DNA of 64,000 nt from Gillisella vitis (GTDB taxonomy: Bacteria > Pseudomonadota > Alphaproteobacteria > Rhizobiales > Rhizobiaceae), in the NCBI RefSeq assembly GCF_001541345.2, contig NZ_LMVL02000002.1, positions 682,001-746,000 on the forward strand, in the 5' to 3' direction. Below are positions 45,961-55,044 of the stretch, in pieces. Under the pieces are notes generated by a model that saw only the letters and a list, made by a program, of their open reading frames with translations, was not told where the DNA came from and did not search any database. Position numbers and translations under genes: made by a program. Numbering within the stretch: the stretch's first letter is position 1; every line of letters begins with the position of its first letter.

Positions 45961-46365
45961 ATGTCCATGGACATCAAAAGAAACGGCACCCAGCCGTCTA
46001 CCAAAGGTCCATCGGACTGGTTTTCCGGCACGGTCCGCATCGATCCGTTGTTTTCGTCCAACAATGCCCGCCGCGCCGCCGCAGCCAGCGTGACATTCGA
46101 GCCCGGCGCACGCACCGCCTGGCACACGCATCCCCTCGGCCAGACGTTGATCGTCACAGTCGGCTTTGGCCTCGTGCAGCGCGAGGGTGGCCCGATCGAA
46201 ACCATCAATCCGGGTGATGTCGTCTGGTTCGAGCCCGGCGAAAAGCACTGGCACGGTGCCTCCGCGACCACAGCCATGACCCATATCGCCATTCAGGAGC
46301 AGCTGGATGGAAAGGTGGTCGACTGGCTGGAGCAGGTGACGGACGAGCAATATCGATCCGTGTGA
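45961..46365 (+). CDS. Cupin-domain protein
   Basis: A 134-residue single-domain cupin. The first motif is [20 protein letters not shown] and the second [20 protein letters not shown]; together they supply the His residues and Glu/Gln for a metal site. It resembles the small TM1287-type cupins often annotated as carboxymuconolactone-decarboxylase-associated. No enzymatic activity can be assigned. It is divergent from the GH105 gene and convergent with the histidine kinase gene. The ATG at 45961 begins [10 protein letters not shown]. Confidence 0.85.
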   Translation: MSMDIKRNGTQPSTKGPSDWFSGTVRIDPLFSSNNARRAAAASVTFEPGARTAWHTHPLGQTLIVTVGFGLVQREGGPIETINPGDVVWFEPGEKHWHGASATTAMTHIAIQEQLDGKVVDWLEQVTDEQYRSV

Positions 46366-46462
46366 TCGGGTTTACGCTCCGCCACGACAATGCGCCGCAT
46401 TCGAGACGCCCGGGCGCATACCTGTGCTAGACCGCACGCCTGTGACGGCGAAGTCATCAGTC

Positions 46463-47860
46463 CTAGTCGGTTGCATTTTGTGGAAACGTGATCTCCGTCG
46501 TGAAGCCCTTGGTTGGCAGCACATCGAACCGGAAGCCATGCAATTTGGTAATTGCCGCCACCAAGGTCAATCCCAACCCCAACCCTCTTGTGTGGCGGCT
46601 TCGGTCTGAGCGGTAAAAGCGCTGAATAAGGAGATTTCTCTCGCTCTCTGGCACACCAGGGCCGGTGTCACTCACACGCAGCGCCTTTCGCTCGTCTTCC
46701 ACGGTAAGGCAAACATCGATCCTGCCGCCTTCGGGCGTGAATTTTATAGCATTATCAACGAGATTGGCGACGGCCTCGAAAATCAGATCCCGATCTCCAT
46801 GAACGACAATGTCGGCATCTGCCCTCACTGTCAGTGTCAGCTGCTTCTCTTCGGCAATGGGCTCGTAGAGGTCCCCGACTTCCAGCACGAGCTCCGCGAG
46901 TTCCACTTTGTCAAATGCCTGAAGTCGGCGCGCTTGTTCAATCTCTCGAACACGCAAAATGGCTGTGACGATAGAGATCGCGTGGTCAATTCCTGAAATC
47001 GCCCGATCCGTAGCGAGATGCATGTCCTCAACGGAGGTCGCATTGCGCCGAGCCCTTTCCAGGCCGAGGCGCACTCTGGCCAGAGGTGTTCTCAAATCGT
47101 GGGCTATATCGTCACCGACGGCGGCGAGGTCTTCGATCAAGGTCTGCATCTCGTCGAGCATGCCGTTGACGATTTGCGCAAGGTTGTCGAGTGGGTCCTG
47201 CACATTGCGGTAGGGCAGGCGTTGTTTCAAATCGCCTGCAACAATCTGTGCGATCCGGATTTGCATTTCGTTGACGCGCCTGTGGGCGTTCAAGCCAAAG
47301 AACACCGCCGCCGCCAGCCCAAACGTCAGCACCGGAACCAGGCCAAACAGCAGACCTCTTTCCACCATGGAGGCGGCCTGCTCATTATCGGCCGTACTCC
47401 AGCCAACGAACAGAATATTGCCATCTGGCAGGCGTCGCGCAACCGCACGCGCCCGCTGTTGTCGCGGTGGTGTTTGGTCCGTGCGCACAATGGAAACCTG
47501 TCTGGGCGGCATATCCAGCGCCAGTCCCCTTGGAAATTCCTGGACATTTCCCGATACGCGGTGACCATCGGCTGCGAAGATACCCGTTGGCTTCACCCGT
47601 CGCGGGTCTTGCCGCACGCGTTCCTCATAGGCATCCATCCGCCCCAGAAGAGCACCTTGCGTGATGACGCTTGCTTCTTGCAACACCAGCTCATCCAGCT
47701 GGTTGATCAACTCGCGGCCAGTGGTTTGGAAATAAGCAAAGCAAAAGCTCAGCACCATGGTGACCGTTATCGCCGCCACCAGCACCACCACATAGCGGAA
47801 ACGGGATTGCCGAACCCATTCAATCGGGCGCGCGAAGTACAAAACCTTCTCCACGAACAT
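46463..47860 (-). CDS. EnvZ-type sensor histidine kinase
   Basis: A 465-residue inner-membrane kinase. Two membrane helices (about residues 23-43 and 172-194) enclose a periplasmic loop of about 125 residues. A HAMP domain follows, then the phosphoacceptor helix VGDDIAHDLRTPLARVRLGL with its His near residue 253. The ATP-binding part shows NLVDNAIKFTPEGGRIDV, DTGPGVPESE and TRGLGLGLTLVAAITKLHG. It overlaps the upstream response-regulator gene by 41 bases, so the two form a coupled unit. The signal is unknown; mqo, read divergently from the pair, is a candidate target. Confidence 0.9.
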   Translation of the reverse strand: MFVEKVLYFARPIEWVRQSRFRYVVVLVAAITVTMVLSFCFAYFQTTGRELINQLDELVLQEASVITQGALLGRMDAYEERVRQDPRRVKPTGIFAADGHRVSGNVQEFPRGLALDMPPRQVSIVRTDQTPPRQQRARAVARRLPDGNILFVGWSTADNEQAASMVERGLLFGLVPVLTFGLAAAVFFGLNAHRRVNEMQIRIAQIVAGDLKQRLPYRNVQDPLDNLAQIVNGMLDEMQTLIEDLAAVGDDIAHDLRTPLARVRLGLERARRNATSVEDMHLATDRAISGIDHAISIVTAILRVREIEQARRLQAFDKVELAELVLEVGDLYEPIAEEKQLTLTVRADADIVVHGDRDLIFEAVANLVDNAIKFTPEGGRIDVCLTVEDERKALRVSDTGPGVPESERNLLIQRFYRSDRSRHTRGLGLGLTLVAAITKLHGFRFDVLPTKGFTTEITFPQNATD

Positions 47861-48497
47861 TGGAGATCATGGGATGATCTCCCGGATGATCAATTTTTCG
47901 CCTGAGCCGCCCCATATGCACATCGATGAGGTTTGAATCGGGAACGAATTTATATTTCCAGACTTCCTCAAACAGCATTCCTCGCGTCAGAAGCTGTTCG
48001 CAATGGCGCATCATATATTCGAGCAGCTTGAATTCACGGGGGAGAAGCTCAATCTCTCTTTCGCCGCGGCAAGCGCTGCGCTCCAGAAGGTCAAGCTCAA
48101 GCGGTCCAACCCGCAGCACTTTTGCCGACATGTCAGCGGGGCGGCGAAGAAGGGCTTCCACGCGCGCTACAAGTTCGAGGATCGCAAAGGGCTTGGTGAG
48201 ATAGTCGTCGCCACCGGCCCGCAAGCCGCGCACACGGTCGTTGACGGCACTGAGGGCGCTGATGACAAGCACAGGCGTGCGAACCTGTTCGCGCCGCAAT
48301 GTATCAATCACAGCAAGGCCATCCATACCAGGCAGCATACGGTCAACGATCAGGATATCAGCCCCGCCATTCCTTGCGCGTTCAAGGCCCCTGGCACCAT
48401 CGGATTCCCAGTCAACGGTGTATCCGTAATCTTTCAGCTCAGCGCAGATATCTTGTGCCGTATCTTCATCATCCTCGATAAGGATAACTTTCGCCAT
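47820..48497 (-). CDS. OmpR-family response regulator
   Basis: A 225-residue two-domain regulator. The receiver domain begins VILIEDDEDTAQDICAELKD with the acidic pair, has the phosphoacceptor Asp at D52 in LIVDRMLPGMDG, and the Lys in YLTKPFAILE near 102. The winged-helix output domain at about 130-225 has ELLPREFKLLEYMMRHCEQL and DVHMGRLRRKID. Its gene is upstream of, and overlaps, the partner kinase gene. The 346-base gap to the divergent mqo gene could include its binding sites. Confidence 0.92.
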   Translation of the reverse strand: MAKVILIEDDEDTAQDICAELKDYGYTVDWESDGARGLERARNGGADILIVDRMLPGMDGLAVIDTLRREQVRTPVLVISALSAVNDRVRGLRAGGDDYLTKPFAILELVARVEALLRRPADMSAKVLRVGPLELDLLERSACRGEREIELLPREFKLLEYMMRHCEQLLTRGMLFEEVWKYKFVPDSNLIDVHMGRLRRKIDHPGDHPMISNVRGEGFVLRAPD

Positions 48498-48843
48498 GGC
48501 CTATTCCTTGATGCGTCGGTACCTCCATAGATGTTGCAGGTCATCCATTATTGCCAGAGCACACGCGCGTTTCAAATACCGGTTTGCTGTTTCACTCCTA
48601 CGGTTTTTCAAAAAATAGCGCAATTGTGCGGTGTGTGATTCAACGCGCGGATGCACATAACCAGACTTGCCGTCCGGGGCGGGATGGCCGTTCTTAAATT
48701 TCTATTTAATGGCTTTTGTCATTTCACTGCGTCAAACCCCAGCACCTGCGCGACAGAAAGTCGCGTGCTGACTTGTGACTATATGGTGCGATCGTCAAAG
48801 CCCACGGCAATCACAGTCGCCCTTAAACTCAATTAGGTGCAAG
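48498..48843. other. Intergenic region between the two-component pair and mqo
   Basis: About 350 bases without a supportable gene. It must hold the divergent promoters of the response-regulator unit and mqo. I see no clear repeat or operator here. Confidence 0.5.
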
Positions 48844-50556
48844 ATGTCCGTTCATCGTAAAGACAATCCATCCATTGCCGCAGGCGTCCAAGGCCCGGTT
48901 TTGAGCCGCCGTCAGCTTTTGGGATCGGCGGCCACCGGGGCGGTCGTCCTCGGTGCGACCTCTGTGCCCAGCTGGGCGCAAGCGCCGGAAAAAACCGTGG
49001 ATGTCCTGTTGATCGGTGGCGGCATTATGAGTGCGACGCTGGGTGTTTTGCTCAGCCAGCTTGAGCCGAACTGGACGATTGAAATGCTCGAGCGGCTCGA
49101 CACCGTGGCCATGGAAAGCTCCAACGGCTGGAACAATGCCGGCACTGGGCATTCGGCCCTGGCCGAGCTGAATTATTCGCCGATGGATGCGAAAGGCAAT
49201 GTGCATATCGAAAAGGCGATTGAGATCAATTCGGCCTTCCAGATCACCCGCCAGTTCCTTGCCCATCAGGTCGATGTTGGCGTGTTGAAAAATCCGCGCT
49301 CGTTCCTCAACTCGACACCGCATATGAGTTTCGTCTGGGGCGATGAGAATACGGCGTTTCTTGCCAAGCGGTTTGACGCGTTGAAAGCAAGCCCGCTGTT
49401 TTCCGGCATGCAGTTTTCGACCGATCATGACAAGATTGCCGAATGGGTGCCGCTGATGATGGACGGGCGTGATCGCGCCCAGAAGCTTGCCGCCACCTGG
49501 AGCCCCCTTGGCACCGACGCCGATTGGGGCGAGGTGACCCGCCAGTACGTCACGCATCTGAAGAGCCATCCAAACTTTGCGCTACGCACCTCCAGCGAAG
49601 TGGAGGCTATTGAAAAGACCAGCGACGGATCCTGGAACGTCAGCTATTCAAACCGTAAGGATGGATCGTCAACCTCCGTCAAGGCGAAGTTCGTGTTCAT
49701 CGGTGCGGGCGGTGGTGCGTTGCACCTTCTGCAGATGGCCGGCATTCCTGAAGGCGATGATTACGCAGGCTTCCCCGTCGGCGGTTCGTTCCTCGTCTGC
49801 GACAAGCCGGAGATCGCAAACAAGCATTTTGCCAAGGCCTATGGGCAGGCTTCCACCGGTGCGCCGCCAATGTCGGTTCCGCATCTCGACACCCGCGTGT
49901 TTGAAGGCAAGCGCCACCTGTTGTTTGGCCCCTTCGCAACCTTCTCGACAAAATTCCTGAAGGAAGGATCGCTGTTCGATCTGCCTGCGACAATCACGCT
50001 CGAAAACATCTGGCCAATGCTTAAAGTTGGCTATGATGAGTTTGATCTGGTCGAATATCTGGCCGGGCAGCTCTTGCTGTCAGACGCAGATCGGCTAGAG
50101 GCTCTGCGTGCCTATTTTCCCAATGCCAAGGCCGAGGATTGGCGCCTTTGGCAGGCAGGCCAGCGCGTTCAGATCATCAAAAGAGACGCCAAAAAGGGCG
50201 GCATTCTCAAGCTCGGAACAGAAATTGTTGCGGCCAAGGATGGCAGCATTGCCGCCCTGCTCGGCGCTTCGCCGGGCGCGTCGACGGCGGCACCGATTAT
50301 GCTGGATCTGCTCCAGAAAGTGTTTGCCGAGAAATTGGCGACACCGGAATGGCAGGAGAAGGTGCGCACCATGGTGCCAAGCTATGGCGTCAACCTCAAT
50401 GAGAACCCCGACATGCTGGCCAAGGAATGGGCAGCGACGGCAGAGCGCCTTCAACTGACGCTCGCACCACCAGCAATCGACATGTCCGCAATAACAAAGC
50501 CAGGCGTCAGCGCACCGGCGGCGGACATCAAACGTGTGCCGGACATGGCGCTGTAA
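48844..50556 (+). CDS. mqo: Malate:quinone oxidoreductase with Tat-like leader
   Basis: A 570-residue FAD enzyme that oxidises malate to oxaloacetate and reduces quinone, a membrane-linked alternative to NAD malate dehydrogenase. [20 protein letters not shown] carries the FAD-binding glycines; [20 protein letters not shown] and [20 protein letters not shown] are Mqo hallmarks, and [20 protein letters not shown] completes the C-terminus. The N-terminus is longer than in most Mqo proteins: [20 protein letters not shown] at about residues 21-40, ending WAQA near 47, has the form of a twin-arginine signal. The ATG at 48844 follows AGGTG. ndh is the next gene on the same strand after a gap with a palindrome. 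Confidence 0.93.
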   Translation: MSVHRKDNPSIAAGVQGPVLSRRQLLGSAATGAVVLGATSVPSWAQAPEKTVDVLLIGGGIMSATLGVLLSQLEPNWTIEMLERLDTVAMESSNGWNNAGTGHSALAELNYSPMDAKGNVHIEKAIEINSAFQITRQFLAHQVDVGVLKNPRSFLNSTPHMSFVWGDENTAFLAKRFDALKASPLFSGMQFSTDHDKIAEWVPLMMDGRDRAQKLAATWSPLGTDADWGEVTRQYVTHLKSHPNFALRTSSEVEAIEKTSDGSWNVSYSNRKDGSSTSVKAKFVFIGAGGGALHLLQMAGIPEGDDYAGFPVGGSFLVCDKPEIANKHFAKAYGQASTGAPPMSVPHLDTRVFEGKRHLLFGPFATFSTKFLKEGSLFDLPATITLENIWPMLKVGYDEFDLVEYLAGQLLLSDADRLEALRAYFPNAKAEDWRLWQAGQRVQIIKRDAKKGGILKLGTEIVAAKDGSIAALLGASPGASTAAPIMLDLLQKVFAEKLATPEWQEKVRTMVPSYGVNLNENPDMLAKEWAATAERLQLTLAPPAIDMSAITKPGVSAPAADIKRVPDMAL

Positions 50557-50635
50557 ATTCTGGCCTTACGCGAGAATGAATGCGCGCCGTGGCGTGCATT
50601 CGGCGGATTCTGGCAAAAATACATGTCACTGAATG

Positions 50636-50669
50636 CAGTATTGTGTGTTTTATGAAGCGCACAATACTG
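50636..50669. promoter_or_regulatory. 34-bp palindrome between mqo and ndh
   Basis: Perfect 10-base arms CAGTATTGTG and CACAATACTG separated by 14 bases. It lies about 130 bases before the ndh start and lacks a T run, so an operator or mRNA hairpin is more likely than a terminator. Confidence 0.5.
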
Positions 50670-50798
50670 TAGCATCAGCGCAATGCCGATGAGTTGCGTG
50701 CGAGATCACAGGCGAGAATTTCAACTGTAATTTTCTGCACATGGTCTGCGTTTACATTGAGCTGAATTTCACCCGGTATAAAAAGAGAAAGATCGATC

Positions 50799-52091
50799 AT
50801 GAGTGATCATCACGTCGTGGTTGTTGGTGGCGGCTTTGGCGGGCTTCAGCTTGTCCATGATCTCAAAGGCAGCGGAGCACGGATAACGCTGATCGATCGG
50901 CGAAACCATCACCTTTTCCAACCTCTTCTCTATCAGGTTGCAACAACCATTCTGTCTACGTCGGAAATCGCCTGGCCCATTCGCCATCTCTATAGCGACC
51001 GGCAGGAGGTTTCGACATTGCTGGGTGAAGTCGGCGGCGTCGATGTCGCTGCAAAGCAGGTCATGTTGCGCAGTGGGGCATCCATATCCTACGACACGCT
51101 GGTTCTGGCCACCGGAGCGACCCATGCCTATTTCGGACGCGATGAATGGGAGCCTGTGGCACCGGGGCTGAAGACGCTTGAGGATGCCACGACAATTCGC
51201 CGCCGCCTCCTTCTTGCCTTCGAGCAGGCAGAAACCACCTCTGACCCGGCGATGCGTGAGGCGCTTCTGACATTTACCATTGTCGGAGCCGGTCCGACAG
51301 GCGTCGAGCTTGCCGGTATTATCGCCGAGCTGGCGCACAAGACTCTCCCCAAGGAATTTCGCGTCATCGATACCCGCAGGACAAAGGTGATCCTGGTCGA
51401 GGCTGGTCAGCGCGTGCTGCCAAGCTTTGCGCCTGAACTGTCTGCCTATGCACAAGGCGTGTTGGAAAAACTCGGCGTTGAGGTTCGTCTTGGACAGCCT
51501 GTCACACAGTGCTCAAGCGATGGCGTTCAGATTGGTGAACAGTTCACTCCAAGCCGGACGATCGTCTGGGCGGCTGGTGTGCAGGCTTCAGCCGCCGCGC
51601 GTTGGCTTAGTGTTCCCGCCGACAGGGCGGGTCGCGTCGTCGTTGAAAAAGATCTGACTTCCCCGGGAATGCCCGATGTTTTTGTGATCGGAGACACGGC
51701 GTCGGTCATCCAAGGCAATAACACGCCCGTACCGGGTATTGCGCCTGCCGCCAAACAACAGGGCGCCTATGTCGCCAAAGTGATCAAGGCAAGACTGAAA
51801 GGCAAACCCGCTCCCGCACCATTCCATTACCGGCATCAAGGTAGTCTTGCCACCATCGGCCAGAGCGCGGCCATCGTTGACTTTGGTAAGGTAAAGCTAA
51901 CGGGCAGTCTCGCATGGTGGATATGGGGCCTCGCGCATATCTATTTTCTCATCGGCACGCGCTCAAGACTTGCTGTCGCATGGAGCTGGCTGTGGATTTA
52001 CCTGAGCGGCCAGCACAGCGCCCGCTTGATTACTCAAAAAGAGACCATGAGGGATGAGGAGCAAGTGCCGATCCACAAAAAAATTGAATGA
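50799..52091 (+). CDS. ndh: Type II NADH:quinone dehydrogenase
   Basis: A 430-residue non-proton-pumping NADH dehydrogenase. HHVVVVGGGFGGLQLVHDLK is the FAD motif at residues 4-23, and LTFTIVGAGPTGVELAGIIA at about 163-182 the NADH motif. LVLATGATHAYFGRDEWE and DVFVIGDTASVIQGNNTPVP follow, and the C-terminus with WIWGLAHIYFLIGTRSRLAV anchors it to the membrane. It would let NADH be oxidised fast without conserving energy, complementing the upstream mqo, and the two may be co-regulated. AAAAGAGAAAG precedes the ATG. Confidence 0.92.
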   Translation: MSDHHVVVVGGGFGGLQLVHDLKGSGARITLIDRRNHHLFQPLLYQVATTILSTSEIAWPIRHLYSDRQEVSTLLGEVGGVDVAAKQVMLRSGASISYDTLVLATGATHAYFGRDEWEPVAPGLKTLEDATTIRRRLLLAFEQAETTSDPAMREALLTFTIVGAGPTGVELAGIIAELAHKTLPKEFRVIDTRRTKVILVEAGQRVLPSFAPELSAYAQGVLEKLGVEVRLGQPVTQCSSDGVQIGEQFTPSRTIVWAAGVQASAAARWLSVPADRAGRVVVEKDLTSPGMPDVFVIGDTASVIQGNNTPVPGIAPAAKQQGAYVAKVIKARLKGKPAPAPFHYRHQGSLATIGQSAAIVDFGKVKLTGSLAWWIWGLAHIYFLIGTRSRLAVAWSWLWIYLSGQHSARLITQKETMRDEEQVPIHKKIE

Positions 52092-52191
52092 TATGAATCG
52101 GTTGTGTTTCCATACGGTTGATTTGATTCGACAAAGGTATGGAAGCTATGTGGACGAAGGCAAACCGTGAAAATACCATCGCGATGGTTTG

Positions 52192-52278
52192 CACTATCCC
52201 AGCGATTTGACCTACGCCGAATAGGCGCTAGTGGAGCCTTTAATTCCGCCTGCCAAGCGCGGAGGCCGCAAGCGTGCT
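52192..52278 (+). pseudogene. Fragment of an IS5-family transposase
   Basis: Reading from 52192 gives HYPSDLTYAE, a stop, then ALVEPLIPPAKRGGRKRA, matching the SDLT.AEWALIEPLIPPAKRGG start of IS5-family transposases, with the Trp codon now TAG. The frame breaks off soon after and no inverted repeats are seen. It is a decayed remnant. The rest of 52092-52673 shows nothing else I can name. Confidence 0.6.
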
Positions 52279-52673
52279 GGCATCATCGATAATGGTAATG
52301 ATATTATCGCAACCAAGAGCCGCATGTCTGTTTACTTCGACAAGTGACTGAAGGTCGAATTTGATGTGCCCAAGGCCACAGCATGGCACTACATTAAGGC
52401 AGCACAGCATTTCGGCACTGTGCCGAAGGTGGTCGAAATCCTGCCGCCCGGCAGGGTCCGCCGCAAACGCCGTGCCATCAGACCTCCGCGAGACCATCGT
52501 CTGTAGATTTGGAGCCTTTTAGCGCTATTCGCCAAAGCCAAGCTGCATGACTGGCGAAGCGCCAACTTCGCCAGTCATTCACGGCCCGCCGAGTTTCTCC
52601 GGCGGGCTTCTTGCTTGAGGTGGCGCCGACGTAATATTGTCGCGAAAGTTGAAATTAGTGAGGTGGTGTAACG

Positions 52674-53330
52674 ATGTGGCGAGCGACAAGAATAGGTGCA
52701 GGCATTCTTTCGATGCTTGCCGTGGCGTGGGTAGTTTCGTCCATCAAAGGCGGCAATGTGCCGTGGGACGGAATCGCCTTATTTATATCGTCCTTCATCG
52801 CATGGGCGTTTGCTGAGTATAAAGCTGACGCACATGCACCCTTAGCGGCAAAGCTTCATCCGCATGATATCAAGCTTGGCCTAAAGCTGCGGCAGCTATT
52901 CAATGAGCCCACCAAGATATTTTTGCGTGAGCATTCATTCGGTCAAGCCTATCCGCACGCACGGTTGCACTCAGTTAGAGACGTAAGTTATTGGGAGGGG
53001 GCTGAATACGAGTTCGAGAATCAAGAACTGGACAACGTTAGTTCGGAAATTGTCCGGCTTTCGGATGAGCTTTACAAGAAGCTCGCCGAATACGCCGGGC
53101 CGATAAGAGCGCCAGAGGGGTATTTCGCTGTTCCGCTCGACCATGAGCGGGCGCAGGATCGGTTCGGACCGGAGACTTCCGCACGCATCACCGAACTGAA
53201 CGCGCTTTCTGGACAGATTGTGCAACAGCTTGACCAATTCGAGAAGGTATTTAGGAGGTTGTCGCCCGAAAGTTACGTCGCTATGCCTCGAACAGTTACT
53301 GTCAGCGCTGAAGGTCCTCGAATGCTTTAG
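52674..53330 (+). CDS. Hypothetical protein with N-terminal membrane segments
   Basis: A 218-residue protein. Two hydrophobic segments at the N-terminus (IGAGILSMLAVAWVVSSIKG and WDGIALFISSFIAWAFAEYK) would anchor it in the inner membrane; the remaining 160 residues are soluble, charged and helical, with EIVRLSDELYKKLAEYAGPI. No family recognised. Composition is more AT-rich than the host average, and it stands between a transposase remnant and a Cys-rich orphan gene, which suggests an acquired region. GTGAGGTGGTG precedes the ATG. Confidence 0.6.
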   Translation: MWRATRIGAGILSMLAVAWVVSSIKGGNVPWDGIALFISSFIAWAFAEYKADAHAPLAAKLHPHDIKLGLKLRQLFNEPTKIFLREHSFGQAYPHARLHSVRDVSYWEGAEYEFENQELDNVSSEIVRLSDELYKKLAEYAGPIRAPEGYFAVPLDHERAQDRFGPETSARITELNALSGQIVQQLDQFEKVFRRLSPESYVAMPRTVTVSAEGPRML

Positions 53331-53336
53331 GGATGT

Positions 53337-53801
53337 CTAAATTTCATCGCATTGCGTCTTTTGACCTTTCGATACCATCAACCGGCAGGCAATTTCCTTC
53401 TCGCCCCATCGCGTGGCGAATGTCTCGGACACTTCGAGCCAGCTTCCGTTGTTACGGTTTCCATGGTTTGCCCCCATGCACGAACATTGACATTCATGTC
53501 CTTCAGCATTCATGCAGGCAGGCGCGCACTTCTCTTGCTCACGGTAGGGTTGGATCACATAGAGCTTTCCATAGCGCTTCAAGGCTCGATTAACGAAATC
53601 GTTGAACCAGTTCTTCGGAAGCTCCCAATAGCTTTTGCTATCGATCCATTTCACCGTCGATTTGCCGACCGTGTTGAGCCATTGCCGGTTGTTGTCGGCG
53701 TATGGGAGGCGCACCCGGAGCTTTCGGCCCCTTTCGTCTCGCCGAATGACGACAGGGATCTTCTTCTGACGCCACACTTCCCGTAAGCGCTCTTCATCCA
53801 T
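53337..53801 (-). CDS. Hypothetical Cys-rich protein
   Basis: A 154-residue soluble protein. The first 85 residues are basic and rich in Arg and Trp, for example VVIRRDERGRKLRVRLPYAD and YWELPKNWFNDFVNRALKRY, suggesting nucleic-acid binding. A Cys cluster at about residues 92-108, KCAPACMNAEGHECQCSCMG, has five Cys with a following His and could hold zinc. I chose the ATG at 53801 with GGGGG upstream; an ATG at 53882 would add 27 residues. It converges on the gene at 52674-53330 with six bases between. No family is recognised. Confidence 0.6.
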   Translation of the reverse strand: MDEERLREVWRQKKIPVVIRRDERGRKLRVRLPYADNNRQWLNTVGKSTVKWIDSKSYWELPKNWFNDFVNRALKRYGKLYVIQPYREQEKCAPACMNAEGHECQCSCMGANHGNRNNGSWLEVSETFATRWGEKEIACRLMVSKGQKTQCDEI

Positions 53802-54128
53802 GCCAAATCCCCCTGCGACAGGCCTAGCTTGACGCATGAACATGGAATCCGCAATCGATGGCAAAGTTACGGAAATATGCACCGGAAAACTGTTATATTT
53901 AGTTTTCTAATGTTTCAGATGGAGCGATTTTTTGAGAATACGAAGATATTGGCTGGGGAACCTGGATTCTCACGTAATTTCAATGGCTTAGAAGAAGTCC
54001 CTTGAAATTCCCTTTGTTTTCCCGCCGCGAGCGACCGTGGATGCCACCTTTGTGCCCTGGCTTTGGGCCTCAGTCAACATGAGAGCCCCAGCGGTAATTA
54101 TTTCCGCTGCTGATCTCGTTGGAGCACC

Positions 54129-54875
54129 TCAGGAAAAGTTCTCCAGAACCGCCATAAACGTGTGCCGATCGCCTTGTCCCTCCGTCAACCGCACCCGGCC
54201 TTCGATGTCTGCGAGATGGTGATCCATCAAGTCCTGCGCCTTGCCAAGGTCCTTCGCTTTTAGTGCCGCGACGATCATGCGGTGGTGGTCGGCACCACAG
54301 TCGTCAGTGCGGTCTTCTTCGTAAAGCGACATGACGAGCGAGAGGCGCGCGACGACCTTGGAGAGCATCTCCGTCAGCACCGGGTTGGCGGCGAGGTCGG
54401 CAAGGACGATATGGAATTTCCCCGAGAGAACTGTCTTCGACTTCTCGTCGCCGTGATGATGGATGTGTTCCTCCTCGTCCGTCAGCTTCTGCAGCGCATC
54501 GAGTTGGTCTGTCGTTGCGCGCAGGATGACGAGTTCGAGTAGCATCCGCTCCAGCTTGCGTCGCGCCTCGAACAGGTTCTTCGCCTGCTCAATGCTTGGC
54601 TCTGCGACGAAGGTGCCGCGGTTCCTCTTGCGCTCTAGGAGATGGTCGCTTTCGAGCACGCCGAGAGCGCCGCGAACGACGGTCCGGCTGACGCCGAAAT
54701 GCTCGGCGATCGCCTCTTCGAGAATCTTGGTGCCCGGTTTCAGCGCGCCTTCGCCGATCGCCGCCGCCAACGTGTTGCGGATGCGCTCGGAGACGTCGTC
54801 ATTGTCGACGGTATCTGTCGTGCCATTCGTCGTGGCGGGGACGGCTTTAAGGTTTTGGCGACGCGTCTTCTTCAT
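54129..54875 (-). CDS. GntR-family regulator with FCD domain
   Basis: A 248-residue regulator. The winged helix at about residues 30-95 has ALKPGTKILEEAIAEHFGVS and RTVVRGALGVLESDHLLERK, and the FCD ligand domain at about 100-235 shows HIVLADLAANPVLTEMLSKV and DHHRMIVAALKAKDLGKAQD, with the Asp and His that usually bind a metal. GAGAGG stands before the ATG at 54875. It lies at the left edge of a catabolic cluster and likely controls the divergent promoters at 58.05-58.63 kb. FCD regulators often bind a metal and an organic acid. Confidence 0.88.
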   Translation of the reverse strand: MKKTRRQNLKAVPATTNGTTDTVDNDDVSERIRNTLAAAIGEGALKPGTKILEEAIAEHFGVSRTVVRGALGVLESDHLLERKRNRGTFVAEPSIEQAKNLFEARRKLERMLLELVILRATTDQLDALQKLTDEEEHIHHHGDEKSKTVLSGKFHIVLADLAANPVLTEMLSKVVARLSLVMSLYEEDRTDDCGADHHRMIVAALKAKDLGKAQDLMDHHLADIEGRVRLTEGQGDRHTFMAVLENFS

Positions 54876-55044
54876 GTTTCCTCTCCGGACCCATCCATGA
54901 GTTCGGGCCTGCGCAAACAGCAACAATCGACTCGATATCGGTATGCTTTAATTATTTCCATAAGAATGTTCATGCGCAACTCGATAGTGCCATATAATTG
55001 GCGCGTGGTGCTGGCGACCAAGGCCGCCAACACCATCCCGGCCC

